A stretch of DNA of 64,000 bases from Curvibacter lanceolatus ATCC 14669 (GCF_000381265.1 NZ_KB906258.1:222041-286040), one strand, 5' to 3'. Shown: positions 8,698 through 17,801, counted from the first letter of the stretch. The notes: a model not told the origin generated them from the sequence alone. Made by a program: numbers and translations.

Positions 8698-9465
8698 GCG
8701 CCGTGCAGACAACGGCTGCATGGCTTGCGTGACGGAGCCTTCTGCCTGTTCGATCTCAATGTCCGGATGACGGGTGTGGAAGAAGAAGTCGTACAGAGGA
8801 TGCTGGGAAGCACGCCACAGGGGCTCCACATCAGCCACCTTCAGAGACATCACCCGGTGGGGCAGATTGCCCGCGTGTTTCAGCGGCACGCAGCCCAGTT
8901 CGGGAAAGACATCTGAAAACAGCAGACGCTTGTACTGGCGGTCAATCGGCGGGCGGCCCGCAATCACCATCCAGTCCACCTGAGACTGCACACAGTACAG
9001 GTAGAAGGCCTTGAAGAGCACGGTCTTGACCAGGTGACCAGCCACCCCATCCTTGATGCCCAGGCGCACGGCCTCAGCCAGGCGGCGCCGGTGCAGCCAT
9101 TCAGGCAAGCGAACCGACTGCTCCAAGGGCAGCGCATCGTTTCGGTTGGTCTGGATGCGCATGGTGCCCAGCGGCGAGCCATCGAGCCGCGACTCGGCCA
9201 GCAAGACCACCGCGTCCGAGTTGAAATCGGACAATTCGGGCTGCTTCAGTTGCTCCGCAAACACCGGCAGGTGCCGCGCATAGGCGGCGTGGCGCACCGA
9301 CACGGCCTTGGCCAGTTCGTCTTCCGTACGCACCAGCCGCACCGTGAAGGGCAGATGTTGTACCGACATCGACGCCGCCCCTTCGGGCACTTGGCCGATA
9401 CCGGCAACCCGAGGGTCGGGAACGATGATGTCCGAAACGGGAAACGAGCTCATCACTGCAGCCAT
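8665..9465 (-). CDS. FeeM-like N-acyl amino acid synthase (GNAT/autoinducer-synthase fold)
   Basis: 266-aa protein resembling the N-acyl amino acid synthase FeeM family, which joins a fatty acyl group from acyl-ACP to an amino acid and shares its fold with acyl-homoserine lactone synthases. Visible features are the VRHAAYARH segment (the N-terminal helix position of LuxI-like enzymes), a conserved LGTMRIQTN strand, and a C-terminal RQYKRLLF/GCVPLKHAG region. The start at 9465 is fixed by AGGAGG 5 nt upstream. A 16-bp perfect palindrome sits about 50 bp before the gene. Convergent with a c-di-GMP protein. The product and substrate cannot be read from the sequence, and a PEP-CTERM-linked acyltransferase is an alternative. 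Confidence 0.7.
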   Translation of the reverse strand: MAAVMSSFPVSDIIVPDPRVAGIGQVPEGAASMSVQHLPFTVRLVRTEDELAKAVSVRHAAYARHLPVFAEQLKQPELSDFNSDAVVLLAESRLDGSPLGTMRIQTNRNDALPLEQSVRLPEWLHRRRLAEAVRLGIKDGVAGHLVKTVLFKAFYLYCVQSQVDWMVIAGRPPIDRQYKRLLFSDVFPELGCVPLKHAGNLPHRVMSLKVADVEPLWRASQHPLYDFFFHTRHPDIEIEQAEGSVTQAMQPLSARRSGVEVHLAAQ

Positions 9466-9513
9466 GTAGGCCTCCTGTGGGAATGGGTGTGGGTGGGAGA
9501 GAAAACGCTCGCA

Positions 9514-9529
9514 TCCACTCTAGAGTGGA
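9514..9529. promoter_or_regulatory. 16-bp perfect palindrome upstream of the acyl synthase
   Basis: TCCACTCTAGAGTGGA is fully self-complementary and starts 49 bp upstream of the FeeM-like start codon, in the divergent region shared with gdhA. The position and symmetry suit an operator for a dimeric regulator. It differs from the usual lux-box pattern, and no regulator is assigned. Confidence 0.5.
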
Positions 9530-9592
9530 AGCTCTACTTGCAAGCCCGCGAAAACGGCTATGAAACCGTCCCAATTCAGGAGGCGAACAAAA

Positions 9593-9606
9593 TTGACAGA
9601 AGTCAA
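9593..9606. promoter_or_regulatory. Inverted repeat TTGAC-N4-GTCAA
   Basis: Arms of 5 bp separated by 4 bp lie in the AT-richer middle of the divergent gdhA/acyl-synthase region. TTGACA is also a good -35 hexamer in the plus direction, so this may be promoter sequence rather than an operator. Confidence 0.3.
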
Positions 9607-9630
9607 AATGCCGTCGCCATTGCGTCTCGC

Positions 9631-9693
9631 GCATAACCCTCTGCACATCCGGCATGAACGGCGCGGCATAACCCGCTTCACGGCATGCATAAC
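9631..9693 (+). repeat. Three direct repeats GCATAACCC upstream of gdhA
   Basis: Identical 9-mers start at 9631, 9664 and 9685, so they are spaced 33 and 21 bp apart, close to three and two helical turns. They would therefore face the same side of the DNA. The last copy ends 62 bp before the gdhA start codon. This looks like a multi-site binding array for an activator or repressor of gdhA; the protein is unknown. Confidence 0.5.
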
Positions 9694-9755
9694 CCTTGGC
9701 GGGCCACCGACCCCAGGCGTACCGTAGAGGCTCTGTTCACCCAAGCGAGACCCGC

Positions 9756-11027
9756 ATGAATCAGCCCCTCTCCTACGTCCACCCCACCGCCAACAGCCCC
9801 TGGGGAACCTACATCTCCCAAGTCGACCGCGTGCTGCCCTACCTGGGCCCGCTGGCTCGCTGGTCAGAAACCCTGAAGCGCCCCAAGCGCGCCCTGATCG
9901 TGGATGTACCGATCGAGATGGACGACGGGCGCATTGCCCACTTCGAGGGCTACCGTGTGCAGCACAACCTGTCGCGCGGCCCGGGCAAGGGCGGCGTGCG
10001 CTTCCACCCCGATGTGACGCTGGAAGAAGTGATGGCCCTGTCGGCCTGGATGACCGTGAAGTGCGCGGCCGTCAACCTGCCCTATGGCGGCGCCAAGGGC
10101 GGCATCCGTGTCGACCCCAAGCGGCTGTCGCAGCAAGAGCTTGAAAAAGTCACCCGCCGCTACACCAGCGAGATCGGCGTGATCATCGGCCCGCAGCAGG
10201 ACATCCCGGCCCCCGACGTGAACACCAACGCCCAGATCATGGCCTGGATGATGGACACCTACTCGATGAACACCGGCACCACCGCCACCGGCGTGGTCAC
10301 GGGCAAGCCCATCCACCTGGGTGGCTCGCTGGGCCGGGTCAAGGCCACCGGCCGCGGCGTGTTCGTCACCGGTCGCGAAGCCGCCCGCCGCCTGGGCCTG
10401 AACCTGCAGGGTGCACGCGTTGCCGTGCAGGGCTTTGGCAACGTGGGCTCGGTGGCCGCTGAGCTGTTTGCCGAAGCGGGCGCCAAGATCGTGGCGGTGC
10501 AGGACCACACCGGCACCATCTACAACCCCAACGGCCTGAACCTGGAGCAGCTCCTGCCCCAGTCCCGCGCCAAAGGTGTGGCTGGCTTTGCGGGTGGCGA
10601 AGCGATTGCCGACGAAGAGTTCTGGGATCTGCCGGTGGACATCCTGATCCCGGCCGCCCTGGAAGGCCAGATCACCGCGGCCCGCGCCCAGCGCCTCAAG
10701 GCCCGCCTGGTGCTCGAAGGCGCCAACGGCCCCACCGTGCCCGAGGCCGATGACATCCTGGCCAGCCGGGGCGTGCTGGTGGTGCCCGACGTGATCTGCA
10801 ACGCTGGCGGCGTGACCGTGAGCTACTTCGAGTGGGTGCAGGATTTCTCCAGCTTCTTCTGGGACGAGGACGAGATCAACCAGCGCCTGGACCGCATCAT
10901 GGGCCATGCCCTGCAGCAGATCTGGGACACGGCCGATCGCCACAAGATCACGCTGCGCACCGCCACCTTTGCCGTGGCCTGCGAGCGCATCCTGACGGCC
11001 CGCCAGGAACGCGGCCTCTACCCCTGA
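9756..11027 (+). CDS. gdhA: Glu/Leu/Phe/Val family glutamate dehydrogenase
   Basis: Interconverts glutamate with 2-oxoglutarate and ammonium using NAD(P), in the cytoplasm. 423 aa, the usual ~420-residue hexameric type. The catalytic-lysine motif GGAKGG (residues ~110-115), the upstream [11 protein letters not shown] and a Rossmann GFGNVG motif are intact. The ATG at 9756 (MNQPLSYV) is chosen over an in-frame start 60 nt earlier because it gives the family-typical N-terminus. In a window with urea import and urease, a role in ammonium assimilation or glutamate catabolism is plausible. The GCATAACCC repeats upstream may control it. Cofactor preference is not determined. Confidence 0.93.
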   Translation: MNQPLSYVHPTANSPWGTYISQVDRVLPYLGPLARWSETLKRPKRALIVDVPIEMDDGRIAHFEGYRVQHNLSRGPGKGGVRFHPDVTLEEVMALSAWMTVKCAAVNLPYGGAKGGIRVDPKRLSQQELEKVTRRYTSEIGVIIGPQQDIPAPDVNTNAQIMAWMMDTYSMNTGTTATGVVTGKPIHLGGSLGRVKATGRGVFVTGREAARRLGLNLQGARVAVQGFGNVGSVAAELFAEAGAKIVAVQDHTGTIYNPNGLNLEQLLPQSRAKGVAGFAGGEAIADEEFWDLPVDILIPAALEGQITAARAQRLKARLVLEGANGPTVPEADDILASRGVLVVPDVICNAGGVTVSYFEWVQDFSSFFWDEDEINQRLDRIMGHALQQIWDTADRHKITLRTATFAVACERILTARQERGLYP

Positions 11028-11046
11028 TCGTCCTGATCGCCCTGAC

Positions 11047-11069
11047 CTGCCCCGGCAGCGCCGGGGCAG
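11047..11069. terminator. Hairpin between the convergent gdhA and Crp/Fnr genes
   Basis: A 10-bp GC-rich stem (11047-11056 with 11060-11069, 3-nt loop) begins 20 nt after the gdhA stop and before the converging regulator gene. There is no T-tract, so it may act weakly or in both directions. Confidence 0.5.
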
Positions 11070-11096
11070 CCCTTGCGCCAGCGGGGGGGGGCTTGC

Positions 11097-11855
11097 TCAA
11101 GGTGACCCAGCCATCACCTGCAAGCGCTCCAGGTCCTTGATGACGATGCGGTTGTAGGTAGCCTCCAGCACGCCCTGCGCGATCAACTCGCCCATTTCGC
11201 GGTTGATGGTCTGGCGCGACACCCCCAGCATGGCCGCCAGGTCGTGCTGCGACAGGCGCACCCGCAGGGCCAGGCCCTCGGGCTCCGAATTGCCATAAAA
11301 GGCGGCCAGGCGCAGCAGCGTCACCACCAGCCGCTGCGGAATGCCCCCCAGGGCCCGTTCATGCAGGGTGGCCAGGCTGTAACGCTGTCTTTGCAGCGCC
11401 AGGCGGGCCACCTCGCGCCACAGCGACGGCTGGCTGCCCAGCACCTCCAGCACCACCTCACAGCTCAGGTGCACGATGACCGAAGCCTCATGGGCGTGGT
11501 AGTCGTAAGGCAGCGGCACGTCCTCCAGCAAACGCACCAAGGGTGCAATGTGGCCCGGCCCCAGCAGGCCATGCACGAACTTGCGCCCCTCGGCATCGAC
11601 ACACCCCACCTCCAGGCAACCCGACACCACGCACAGCAGTTCGCGCGCCTGGCGGTCGTGGGCCAGCACCTGGGTGCGCCGGCCATAGCGCCGCAGACGG
11701 GCCTGGGCGGCCAGCCGGGCCCGAACCTCCTCGGGCCAGGGGCCGAACAATTCGTTCCAGCGCAAGGCCCGGTTGATCAGGCCGCCATCCGTGACCGCGG
11801 TGGCGGCGACAGGGAGGTCATCGGGCCACGAGGGGACCGAATCAGAAAAGGTCAT
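11097..11855 (-). CDS. Crp/Fnr family transcriptional regulator
   Basis: 252-aa DNA-binding regulator: an N-terminal cyclic-nucleotide-binding-type beta roll (residues ~50-150), a dimer helix, and a C-terminal winged helix-turn-helix whose recognition region reads LSQHDLAAMLGVSRQTINREM (split around residues 205-225). The Cys cluster expected of an oxygen-sensing Fnr is absent, so it is more likely a Crp-like or atypical member. It is divergent from the Bug gene (248 nt between starts) and convergent with gdhA. Targets are unknown; a nitrogen or organic-acid role is only suggested by the neighbours. Confidence 0.85.
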   Translation of the reverse strand: MTFSDSVPSWPDDLPVAATAVTDGGLINRALRWNELFGPWPEEVRARLAAQARLRRYGRRTQVLAHDRQARELLCVVSGCLEVGCVDAEGRKFVHGLLGPGHIAPLVRLLEDVPLPYDYHAHEASVIVHLSCEVVLEVLGSQPSLWREVARLALQRQRYSLATLHERALGGIPQRLVVTLLRLAAFYGNSEPEGLALRVRLSQHDLAAMLGVSRQTINREMGELIAQGVLEATYNRIVIKDLERLQVMAGSP

Positions 11856-12103
11856 GAGCTACTTTCGGGCGCCACAGACGGAGCACTGTCGGCGCGCTGA
11901 CAGATTTGAGTGGCGTGACTTTTGATCATAGGTTCCGCATCCGGTGGCCCAGGCGCTGCCGGACCCTCGGCCCCCCTGACGGCTTGTCTCCGAGGACGAA
12001 GCAGCCCCCCTCGCAGGCTGCCCGAGACCCCCTCGGGCGGCCGGTCGGCCCGCGCCTGCTCCAGCAACCGACAAGCCCACCCGACCGTCAAAAAATCAAA
12101 CCC

Positions 12104-13177
12104 ATGCCTTTGCCCCTCGGCCCTCATTTCGACCGCCCGAATGCGGTCACACGCCCCTCACTGAAAGCACGCAGACCGGCTGCAAATGGCCCTGGTCATG
12201 CCCTGGCACACGGCCTGGCGGTGCTGCTGGGGTTCTGCGCCGGCCTGGTGCCGGCTGACCAGGTCGCGTCGGCCGCGCCCTACCCGCAACGCCCGGTGAC
12301 CGTGGTGGTGCCGGCCAGCCCGGGCGGCGGCACCGATGCCGTGGCCCGCGTGGTGGCCGATGCCCTGAGCCGGGCCCTGGGCCAGCCCTTTGTGGTGCAG
12401 AACCAGCCCGGCGCCAATGGCCTGCTGGGCAATGCCTGGGTGGCGCGCGCACAGCCCGACGGTTACCGGTTGCTGTTCACCTACGCGGCCACCCTGATGG
12501 TGAACCCCTTGCTCTACCGCCATCCCGGCTACGACCCGCTGCGAGACTTTGAACCGGTGGCCCAGTTCGGGCGGGGCGGCACGCTGCTGCTGGTGTCGAC
12601 CCGACTGCCCGTGCACACGCTGGACGAATTCGTGCGCTACGCCCGCAGGCGACCGAACCAGCTCAGCTACTGCTCCTGGGGCCAGGGTTCGGGTGGGCAC
12701 CTGGCCATGGCCAGCCTGCTGCAGGATGCCCGCCTGGACCTGGTGCACGTGCCCTACAAAAGCAGCGCGGCCTGCGTCAACGACCTGCTGGGTGGCCAGG
12801 TGGGAGCGGCCTTCGCAGACGCCACGCTGGCCCTGGCGCTGGTGCGCGAAGGCCGGCTGCGCGCCCTGGCCCTGAGTGCGGAAGAACGCCTGCCCGCCTT
12901 GCCCCAGGTGCCCACCATGAACGAGTCGGGCTACCCGTTCACGGCCTATTCATGGATGGGCCTGTTCGCACCGGCCGGCACACCGGCGGGCATCGTCAAG
13001 CAACTCAACACGGTGCTGAACCAGTGCTTGCAGCAGCCCGGGGTGCGCCAGCGCCTGGCCGCCTTGCAGCTGACCGAACTGCCGGCCATCACCCCGGCGC
13101 AATTCAAGGCCACGCTGGAACAGGACATGGCCGAATGGGCCCGCGTGGTCCACAAGCTGGGCCTGCAGCCCGAGTGA
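12104..13177 (+). CDS. Bug-family (TctC-like) periplasmic solute-binding protein
   Basis: 357-aa protein of the Bug family, periplasmic receptors of the tripartite tricarboxylate type that are greatly expanded in Burkholderiales and often orphan. A signal peptide runs to about ASAA-PYPQ. The mature protein starts with the family motif YPQRPVTVVVPASPGGGTD and contains the VQNQPGANG and HVPYKSS segments typical of Bug binding sites. The ATG at 12104 is chosen; the ORF extends further upstream without a signal peptide. No TctA/TctB membrane partners are adjacent. It converges on the NCS1-kinase/LuxR operon and might feed a ligand to it, but that is speculation. Confidence 0.9.
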   Translation: MPLPLGPHFDRPNAVTRPSLKARRPAANGPGHALAHGLAVLLGFCAGLVPADQVASAAPYPQRPVTVVVPASPGGGTDAVARVVADALSRALGQPFVVQNQPGANGLLGNAWVARAQPDGYRLLFTYAATLMVNPLLYRHPGYDPLRDFEPVAQFGRGGTLLLVSTRLPVHTLDEFVRYARRRPNQLSYCSWGQGSGGHLAMASLLQDARLDLVHVPYKSSAACVNDLLGGQVGAAFADATLALALVREGRLRALALSAEERLPALPQVPTMNESGYPFTAYSWMGLFAPAGTPAGIVKQLNTVLNQCLQQPGVRQRLAALQLTELPAITPAQFKATLEQDMAEWARVVHKLGLQPE

Positions 13178-13184
13178 GCCGGGG

Positions 13185-13196
13185 CGGGCCGGCCCG
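13185..13196. terminator. GC palindrome between convergent genes
   Basis: CGGGCCGGCCCG is a perfect 12-bp palindrome in the 29-nt gap between the Bug gene and the converging LuxR-type regulator. It may form a small bidirectional hairpin; there is no T-tract. Confidence 0.25.
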
Positions 13197-13206
13197 ACCC
13201 GGCCCT

Positions 13207-14202
13207 TCAGCCCTCGAACTGCGGGTGCAATTGGCGGATGCGGTTCATGGCCATGCCGGCCGCTGCGGTGCGGGTTTCCACGCCGAGCTTGGCGTACACC
13301 CGCTCCAGGTGTTTTTTCACGGTGGCCGGGCTGGCGCCCAGGATGTCGCCAATGTCGCGGTTGATCTTGCCCTTGACCACCCAGTACAACACCTCGGCCT
13401 CGCGCGCGGTGAGCTTGAAGCTCAGGCTCATGGCCTCGATCACCGCATCGTCCGACACCTCCTGCATCACGATCAGCCAGTCGCCACCGCCCTCGCTGTC
13501 GCCGGTCTGCTGGTGCAGCCGGAAGGTGAGGCGGCGCGCGCCCTGGTCGTGGTTGAGCCGGGGCGGCTCGATGCTGGCCTGGGCGTCGGGCAGGTGGCGG
13601 CGCAACCAGCTCACCACCGGCTCAGGCGTCACCGGTGCTGCGGTGCCGAAGTAGCGCATCAGCAGATCGCGCGCCAGCGGGGTCTGCCACATCAAGCGGC
13701 CATCGCTCACGCGCACGGTGATGCTGGCATAGCCGAAGGCATCGAGCGCGTTGCGGGCCTGGCCGGCCTGCCGGGCTGCCTGGCGCGCCTGGCGGGCGCC
13801 CTGCAGGTGCACGCTCATGCGGGCCAGCACCTCCTTGGGCTTGATGGGCTTGGTCACGTAGTCCACGCCGCCACTCTCCAGCGCGGCCACCAGGTGCTCG
13901 GTCTCGGTCAGCCCGGTCATGAAGATGATGGGGATGTGCGCGGTGCGGGGCTCGGCCTTGAGGCGGCGCGCCACTTCAAAGCCATCCATGCCCGGCATCA
14001 TGGCGTCGAGCAGCACCACATCGGGCAAGGCCTGGCTGGCGCGCTGCAGGGCGGCTTCGCCCGAGGTGGCCACCAGCACGGTGTAGCCCGACTCGTCCAG
14101 CGCGTCGTGCAGCATGGCCAGGTTGTCGGGCACGTCGTCCACCACCAGCACCACATCGCTGTTGGCCCGGTCCAGGGTCTGATCGTAAGAAGGCGCGTTC
14201 AT
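13207..14202 (-). CDS. Response regulator, receiver plus LuxR-type HTH output
   Basis: 331-aa regulator. The N-terminal receiver has the acidic pocket (VVDDVPD), the phosphoacceptor Asp in LLDAMMPGMDG and the conserved Lys in YVTKPIKPKE. A middle region of ~90 residues is PAS-like in length but unassigned. The C-terminal ~65 residues form a LuxR/FixJ helix-turn-helix (LTAREAEVLYWVVKGKINRDIG). The start at 14202 overlaps the stop of the upstream NCS1-kinase gene by 4 nt, so the two are translationally coupled and this is the natural output of that sensor. An upstream in-frame start at 14319 lies inside the kinase gene and is rejected. Confidence 0.9.
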   Translation of the reverse strand: MNAPSYDQTLDRANSDVVLVVDDVPDNLAMLHDALDESGYTVLVATSGEAALQRASQALPDVVLLDAMMPGMDGFEVARRLKAEPRTAHIPIIFMTGLTETEHLVAALESGGVDYVTKPIKPKEVLARMSVHLQGARQARQAARQAGQARNALDAFGYASITVRVSDGRLMWQTPLARDLLMRYFGTAAPVTPEPVVSWLRRHLPDAQASIEPPRLNHDQGARRLTFRLHQQTGDSEGGGDWLIVMQEVSDDAVIEAMSLSFKLTAREAEVLYWVVKGKINRDIGDILGASPATVKKHLERVYAKLGVETRTAAAGMAMNRIRQLHPQFEG

Positions 14203-17200
14203 GGCGGAGAGCTCGGGCGGGCAGGGTCGGAAGCAGAAGACTGCGATTGTGCCGTGATGGCTTCGGCCAGCGCCTCGAACTGGAACCCCCGCGCCAGCGG
14301 GCGCAAGCCCTCCACCCAATCCGCACAGGCGGGCTCGTGGCGCTCGATGTCGGCCAGCGCGTTCATCACACCGCGGTAGTAGCCCAGCGTCACCGCCTCC
14401 AGCAACACCTTCAGGCGGGGCGCGGTCGGGCGGGCGCCGGCGTCGAGCGGCGGCTGGGGCAGCGGCTCTGGCTTCGTGGCCATCAGGGCGGGGGCCACCC
14501 GCTCAGGGGCTTCAGCAGCCGGCTGGGCCTGGCCGGGCCCCTGCCACACCAGGCCCAGCCGGCGCTCCAGCCAGTCCAGCAGCTCGCTGTGGCGCACGGG
14601 CTTGACCAGAAAATCTTCCGGCGCGATGCCCACGTCGTTCTCCAGGCCCTTGTCGAAGGCATTGGCCGACACGATGGCCACCTGGGCCCGGCTGTGGCCC
14701 GCGGCGCGCAGGCGGCGCACGGTCTCCCAGCCATCGATGCCGGGCATGGCCAGGTCCATGAACACCGCGTCGGGCGCGTAACCGGCGGCCAGCAGGTCCA
14801 GCGCATCGTGGCCGCTGGCGGCGGTGCGCAGCTCGAAGCCCAGGGGTTGCAGCAACTGCACCAGCAGCTCGCGGTCGGGCTCTTCGTTGTCCACCACCAG
14901 CAGGCGCCGCCGTGGCCCCAGGTAACCGCTGCGCTGCGCTGCGGCAGGGGCCTGGGCCGGGGGGTGTTGCAGGGCACTGTCGTGCACCTCGGGCAGGAAC
15001 AGCCGCACCCGGAACACCGAGCCCTGGCCAGGCGTGCTGTCCACCGACAACTCGCCGCCCATGAGGTCGGTCAGCATCTTGGCGATCGTCAGGCCCAGGC
15101 CGGCCCCGCCCGAGCCGGCGCTGGCGGTGGTGCCGCGCGCAAAGGGCTCGAAGATGCGCTGCAGCTCGGCGGCGGTCATGCCCGGGCCGGTGTCGTGCAC
15201 CTCCAGCGTGGCCATTTCGCGACCATGGCGCACCCGGAAGCTGACCTGGCCACGCGCCGTGAACTTGATCGCATTGCCCAGCAGGTTGATCAGGATCTGG
15301 CGCAGACGCTTTTCGTCGGCGCGCACCACCTCGGGCAACTCGCCCAAGGCCTCGAACTGAAAACGCAGGCCCTTGGCCGCGGCCTGCAGCTCGAACAGGC
15401 CGGCCACATCGTGCACGAAGTCGGCGAAGCGCATGGGGCGCACCTCCAGCGTCATCTTGCCGGACTCGATGCGCGCCACATCCAGCGTGCCCTCGATCAG
15501 GGTCAGCAGGTGCTCGCCGCCGCGCCGGATCACATTCACCGCCTGTTTGCGATGCGGCGGCACCCCGGGGTCTTCGCCCATCAGCTGGGCATAGCCCAGG
15601 ATGCTGTTGAGCGGCGTGCGAAGCTCATGGCTGATGGCGCTGATGTAGCGGCTCTTGGCCTGGTTGGCCTGGTCCGCCTGCTGGCGGGCCCGCTCGGCCA
15701 CCTGGCGTGCGGTCTGCAGGGCCTCGTCGGTCTGGCGGTGCAGCTCGATTTCGCGCATCAGCAGCCGGGTCTGGCGGTTGGATTCTTCCTGCGCCACCTG
15801 CCGGCTCTTGTGCGCCAGCACCAGCCACCAGGCCACGATGCCGGCGATCACCAGCATGGCCATGTAGGCCTTCAAAAAGCCGGTGCGCAGCGACAACTGG
15901 CCCAGCGGCTCAAGGGGCAGCATGCCGCCCAGGGTGCGCAGCTCCTGGTGGTAGAGCAGGCCGAACACCGTGGCCAGCAGGGGCACGATGATCAGCATCA
16001 GCAACAGAAAATGCCCCAGCCCGGTGTCCAGATAGGGCCAGATGCGGCGCGGCAGCAGCCAGCGCAAGGCCCCCGACCACTGGGCCGACAGGCTGGCGTG
16101 GGGCTTGCACAGATCGCCGCAGCGCGCATCCAGCGTGCAGCACAGCGAGCAGATCGGCCCGCGGTAGGCCGGGCAATGGGCCATGTCGGGGGCCTCGTAC
16201 TCGCTCTCGCAGATCACGCAGCGGCGCAAGGCGGTGCTGGGGTCGGCGCCGGCCACGGGCGGGGCCTCGCTGTGCCGGGCGATGTAGTAACGCCCCCCGG
16301 TCAGCCAGGCCAGCAACGGTGAGGTGAGCATGGCCGTGCCCAGCGCGATCAGGGCCGAGAAGGCCTGGGCCAGCGGCCCGAACAGCCCCAGGTGGGCGCT
16401 CACCGACAGGGCCGAAGCCAGGGCCATGGCCCCCACCCCGACCGGGTTGATGTCGTACAGGTGGGCCCGCTTGAACTCGATGCCCGGCGGGCTCAGGCCC
16501 AGGGGCTTGTTGATCACCAGATCGGCCACCACCGTCATCATCCAGGCGATGGCGATGTTCGAGTACAGGCCCAGCACATCGCCCAGGGCCTCGAACACAT
16601 TCATCTCCATCAGCATGAAGGCGATCAGGGTGTTGAACACCACCCAGACCACGCGCCCCGGGTGGCTGTGGGTGACGCGCGAGAAGAAGTTCGACCAGGC
16701 CAGCGAGCCCGCATAGGCGTTGGTGACATTGATCTTGAGCTGCGACAGCACCACGAAGATGGCCGTGGCCGCCACCGCCCAGCCATAGCGCGGAAACACA
16801 TACTCATAAGCGGCCAGGTACATCTGGTTGGGGTCCACTGCCCGGTCGGGCGGCACCATGTGGGTGAGGGCCAGGTAGGCCAGCAGGGCCCCGCCCAGCA
16901 TCTTGGCCACGCCCACCAGCACCCAGCCGGGCCCCCCGGCCAGCACGCCGGCCCACCACCGCCCCGGGTGCGCGGGGTCGGGTCGGGGCATGAAGCGCAG
17001 GTAGTCGGCCTGCTCGCCCATCTGGGTGATCAGTGCAATGCCCACGGTCGATGCCGCACCAAACAGGTGCAGATCAAAACCCGCAAAATCCCGCCCCTCA
17101 CCACCGTAGTGCGTGATGCCGGCAAACGCACCAGGATCGCGCAGCAGCACGGCCACAAAAGGCACCACCAGCATCACGATCCACAGCGGCTGCGTCCAGA

Positions 17201-17801
17201 CCTGCAGACGGCTGATCACCGACACCCCGTGCGTCACCAGCGGAATCACCACCAGCGCGCACACCAGGTAGCCCCAGGACGGCGGGATGCCCAGCGCCAG
17301 CTCCAGCGCATAGGCCATGACGGCCGCCTCGAGTGCAAAGAAGATGAAGGTGAACGAGGCATAGATCAGCGAGGTCAGCGTCGAGCCGATGTAGCCGAAG
17401 CCCGCGCCCCGGGTCAGCAGGTCCATGTCCACGCCGTAGCGCGCCGCGTAAACGCTGATGGGCAGGCCGGCCAGAAAGATCACCAGCCCCGTGGCCAGAA
17501 TGGCCCATAAGGCATTCTCGAAGCCGTACTGCACCAGCAGGGTGGCACCCACTGCCTCGAGGATCAGGAACGACGCGGCCCCGAAGGCCGTGTTGGCCAC
17601 CCGGAAGATCGACCAGCGCCGAAAGCGCTGCGGTGCAAAGCGCAGCGCGTAGTCCTCCAGCGTCTCGCGCACCACCCAGCTGTTGTAGTCGCGGCGGATC
17701 TTGACCACCTGCTGAGGCGCCCCGGCGTCGCCACCCGCGGGGGTGTCGGCGTCTGGCTCGGTCGATGCGGCCGGCCCTGGCGTTGTCTCGGATGCCCTCA
17801 T
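14199..17801 (-). CDS. NCS1 permease-histidine kinase-receiver fusion (transporter-linked hybrid sensor)
   Basis: 1200-aa fusion. Residues ~45-500 are a complete NCS1 (cytosine/purine/hydantoin-type) permease with ~12 helices. Residues 528-565 hold eight Cys in a CxxC-like pattern, probably zinc-binding. Two more TM helices (~590-690) and a coiled linker lead to a HisKA domain (SHELRTPLN, His725) and an HATPase (N box NLLGNAIKF, DTGPGM, GAGLGL). A receiver follows (Asp1016 in FMDLAMPG, Lys in FLVKPV), then a ~110-residue helical tail. The start at 17801 follows AAGGAG; the ORF runs 28 codons further. By analogy with CbrA, a SLC5-like permease-kinase, it should sense or transport a nucleobase- or hydantoin-like solute. 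The ligand is unknown. Co-operonic with the LuxR-type regulator. Confidence 0.9.
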   Translation of the reverse strand: MRASETTPGPAASTEPDADTPAGGDAGAPQQVVKIRRDYNSWVVRETLEDYALRFAPQRFRRWSIFRVANTAFGAASFLILEAVGATLLVQYGFENALWAILATGLVIFLAGLPISVYAARYGVDMDLLTRGAGFGYIGSTLTSLIYASFTFIFFALEAAVMAYALELALGIPPSWGYLVCALVVIPLVTHGVSVISRLQVWTQPLWIVMLVVPFVAVLLRDPGAFAGITHYGGEGRDFAGFDLHLFGAASTVGIALITQMGEQADYLRFMPRPDPAHPGRWWAGVLAGGPGWVLVGVAKMLGGALLAYLALTHMVPPDRAVDPNQMYLAAYEYVFPRYGWAVAATAIFVVLSQLKINVTNAYAGSLAWSNFFSRVTHSHPGRVVWVVFNTLIAFMLMEMNVFEALGDVLGLYSNIAIAWMMTVVADLVINKPLGLSPPGIEFKRAHLYDINPVGVGAMALASALSVSAHLGLFGPLAQAFSALIALGTAMLTSPLLAWLTGGRYYIARHSEAPPVAGADPSTALRRCVICESEYEAPDMAHCPAYRGPICSLCCTLDARCGDLCKPHASLSAQWSGALRWLLPRRIWPYLDTGLGHFLLLMLIIVPLLATVFGLLYHQELRTLGGMLPLEPLGQLSLRTGFLKAYMAMLVIAGIVAWWLVLAHKSRQVAQEESNRQTRLLMREIELHRQTDEALQTARQVAERARQQADQANQAKSRYISAISHELRTPLNSILGYAQLMGEDPGVPPHRKQAVNVIRRGGEHLLTLIEGTLDVARIESGKMTLEVRPMRFADFVHDVAGLFELQAAAKGLRFQFEALGELPEVVRADEKRLRQILINLLGNAIKFTARGQVSFRVRHGREMATLEVHDTGPGMTAAELQRIFEPFARGTTASAGSGGAGLGLTIAKMLTDLMGGELSVDSTPGQGSVFRVRLFLPEVHDSALQHPPAQAPAAAQRSGYLGPRRRLLVVDNEEPDRELLVQLLQPLGFELRTAASGHDALDLLAAGYAPDAVFMDLAMPGIDGWETVRRLRAAGHSRAQVAIVSANAFDKGLENDVGIAPEDFLVKPVRHSELLDWLERRLGLVWQGPGQAQPAAEAPERVAPALMATKPEPLPQPPLDAGARPTAPRLKVLLEAVTLGYYRGVMNALADIERHEPACADWVEGLRPLARGFQFEALAEAITAQSQSSASDPARPSSPP

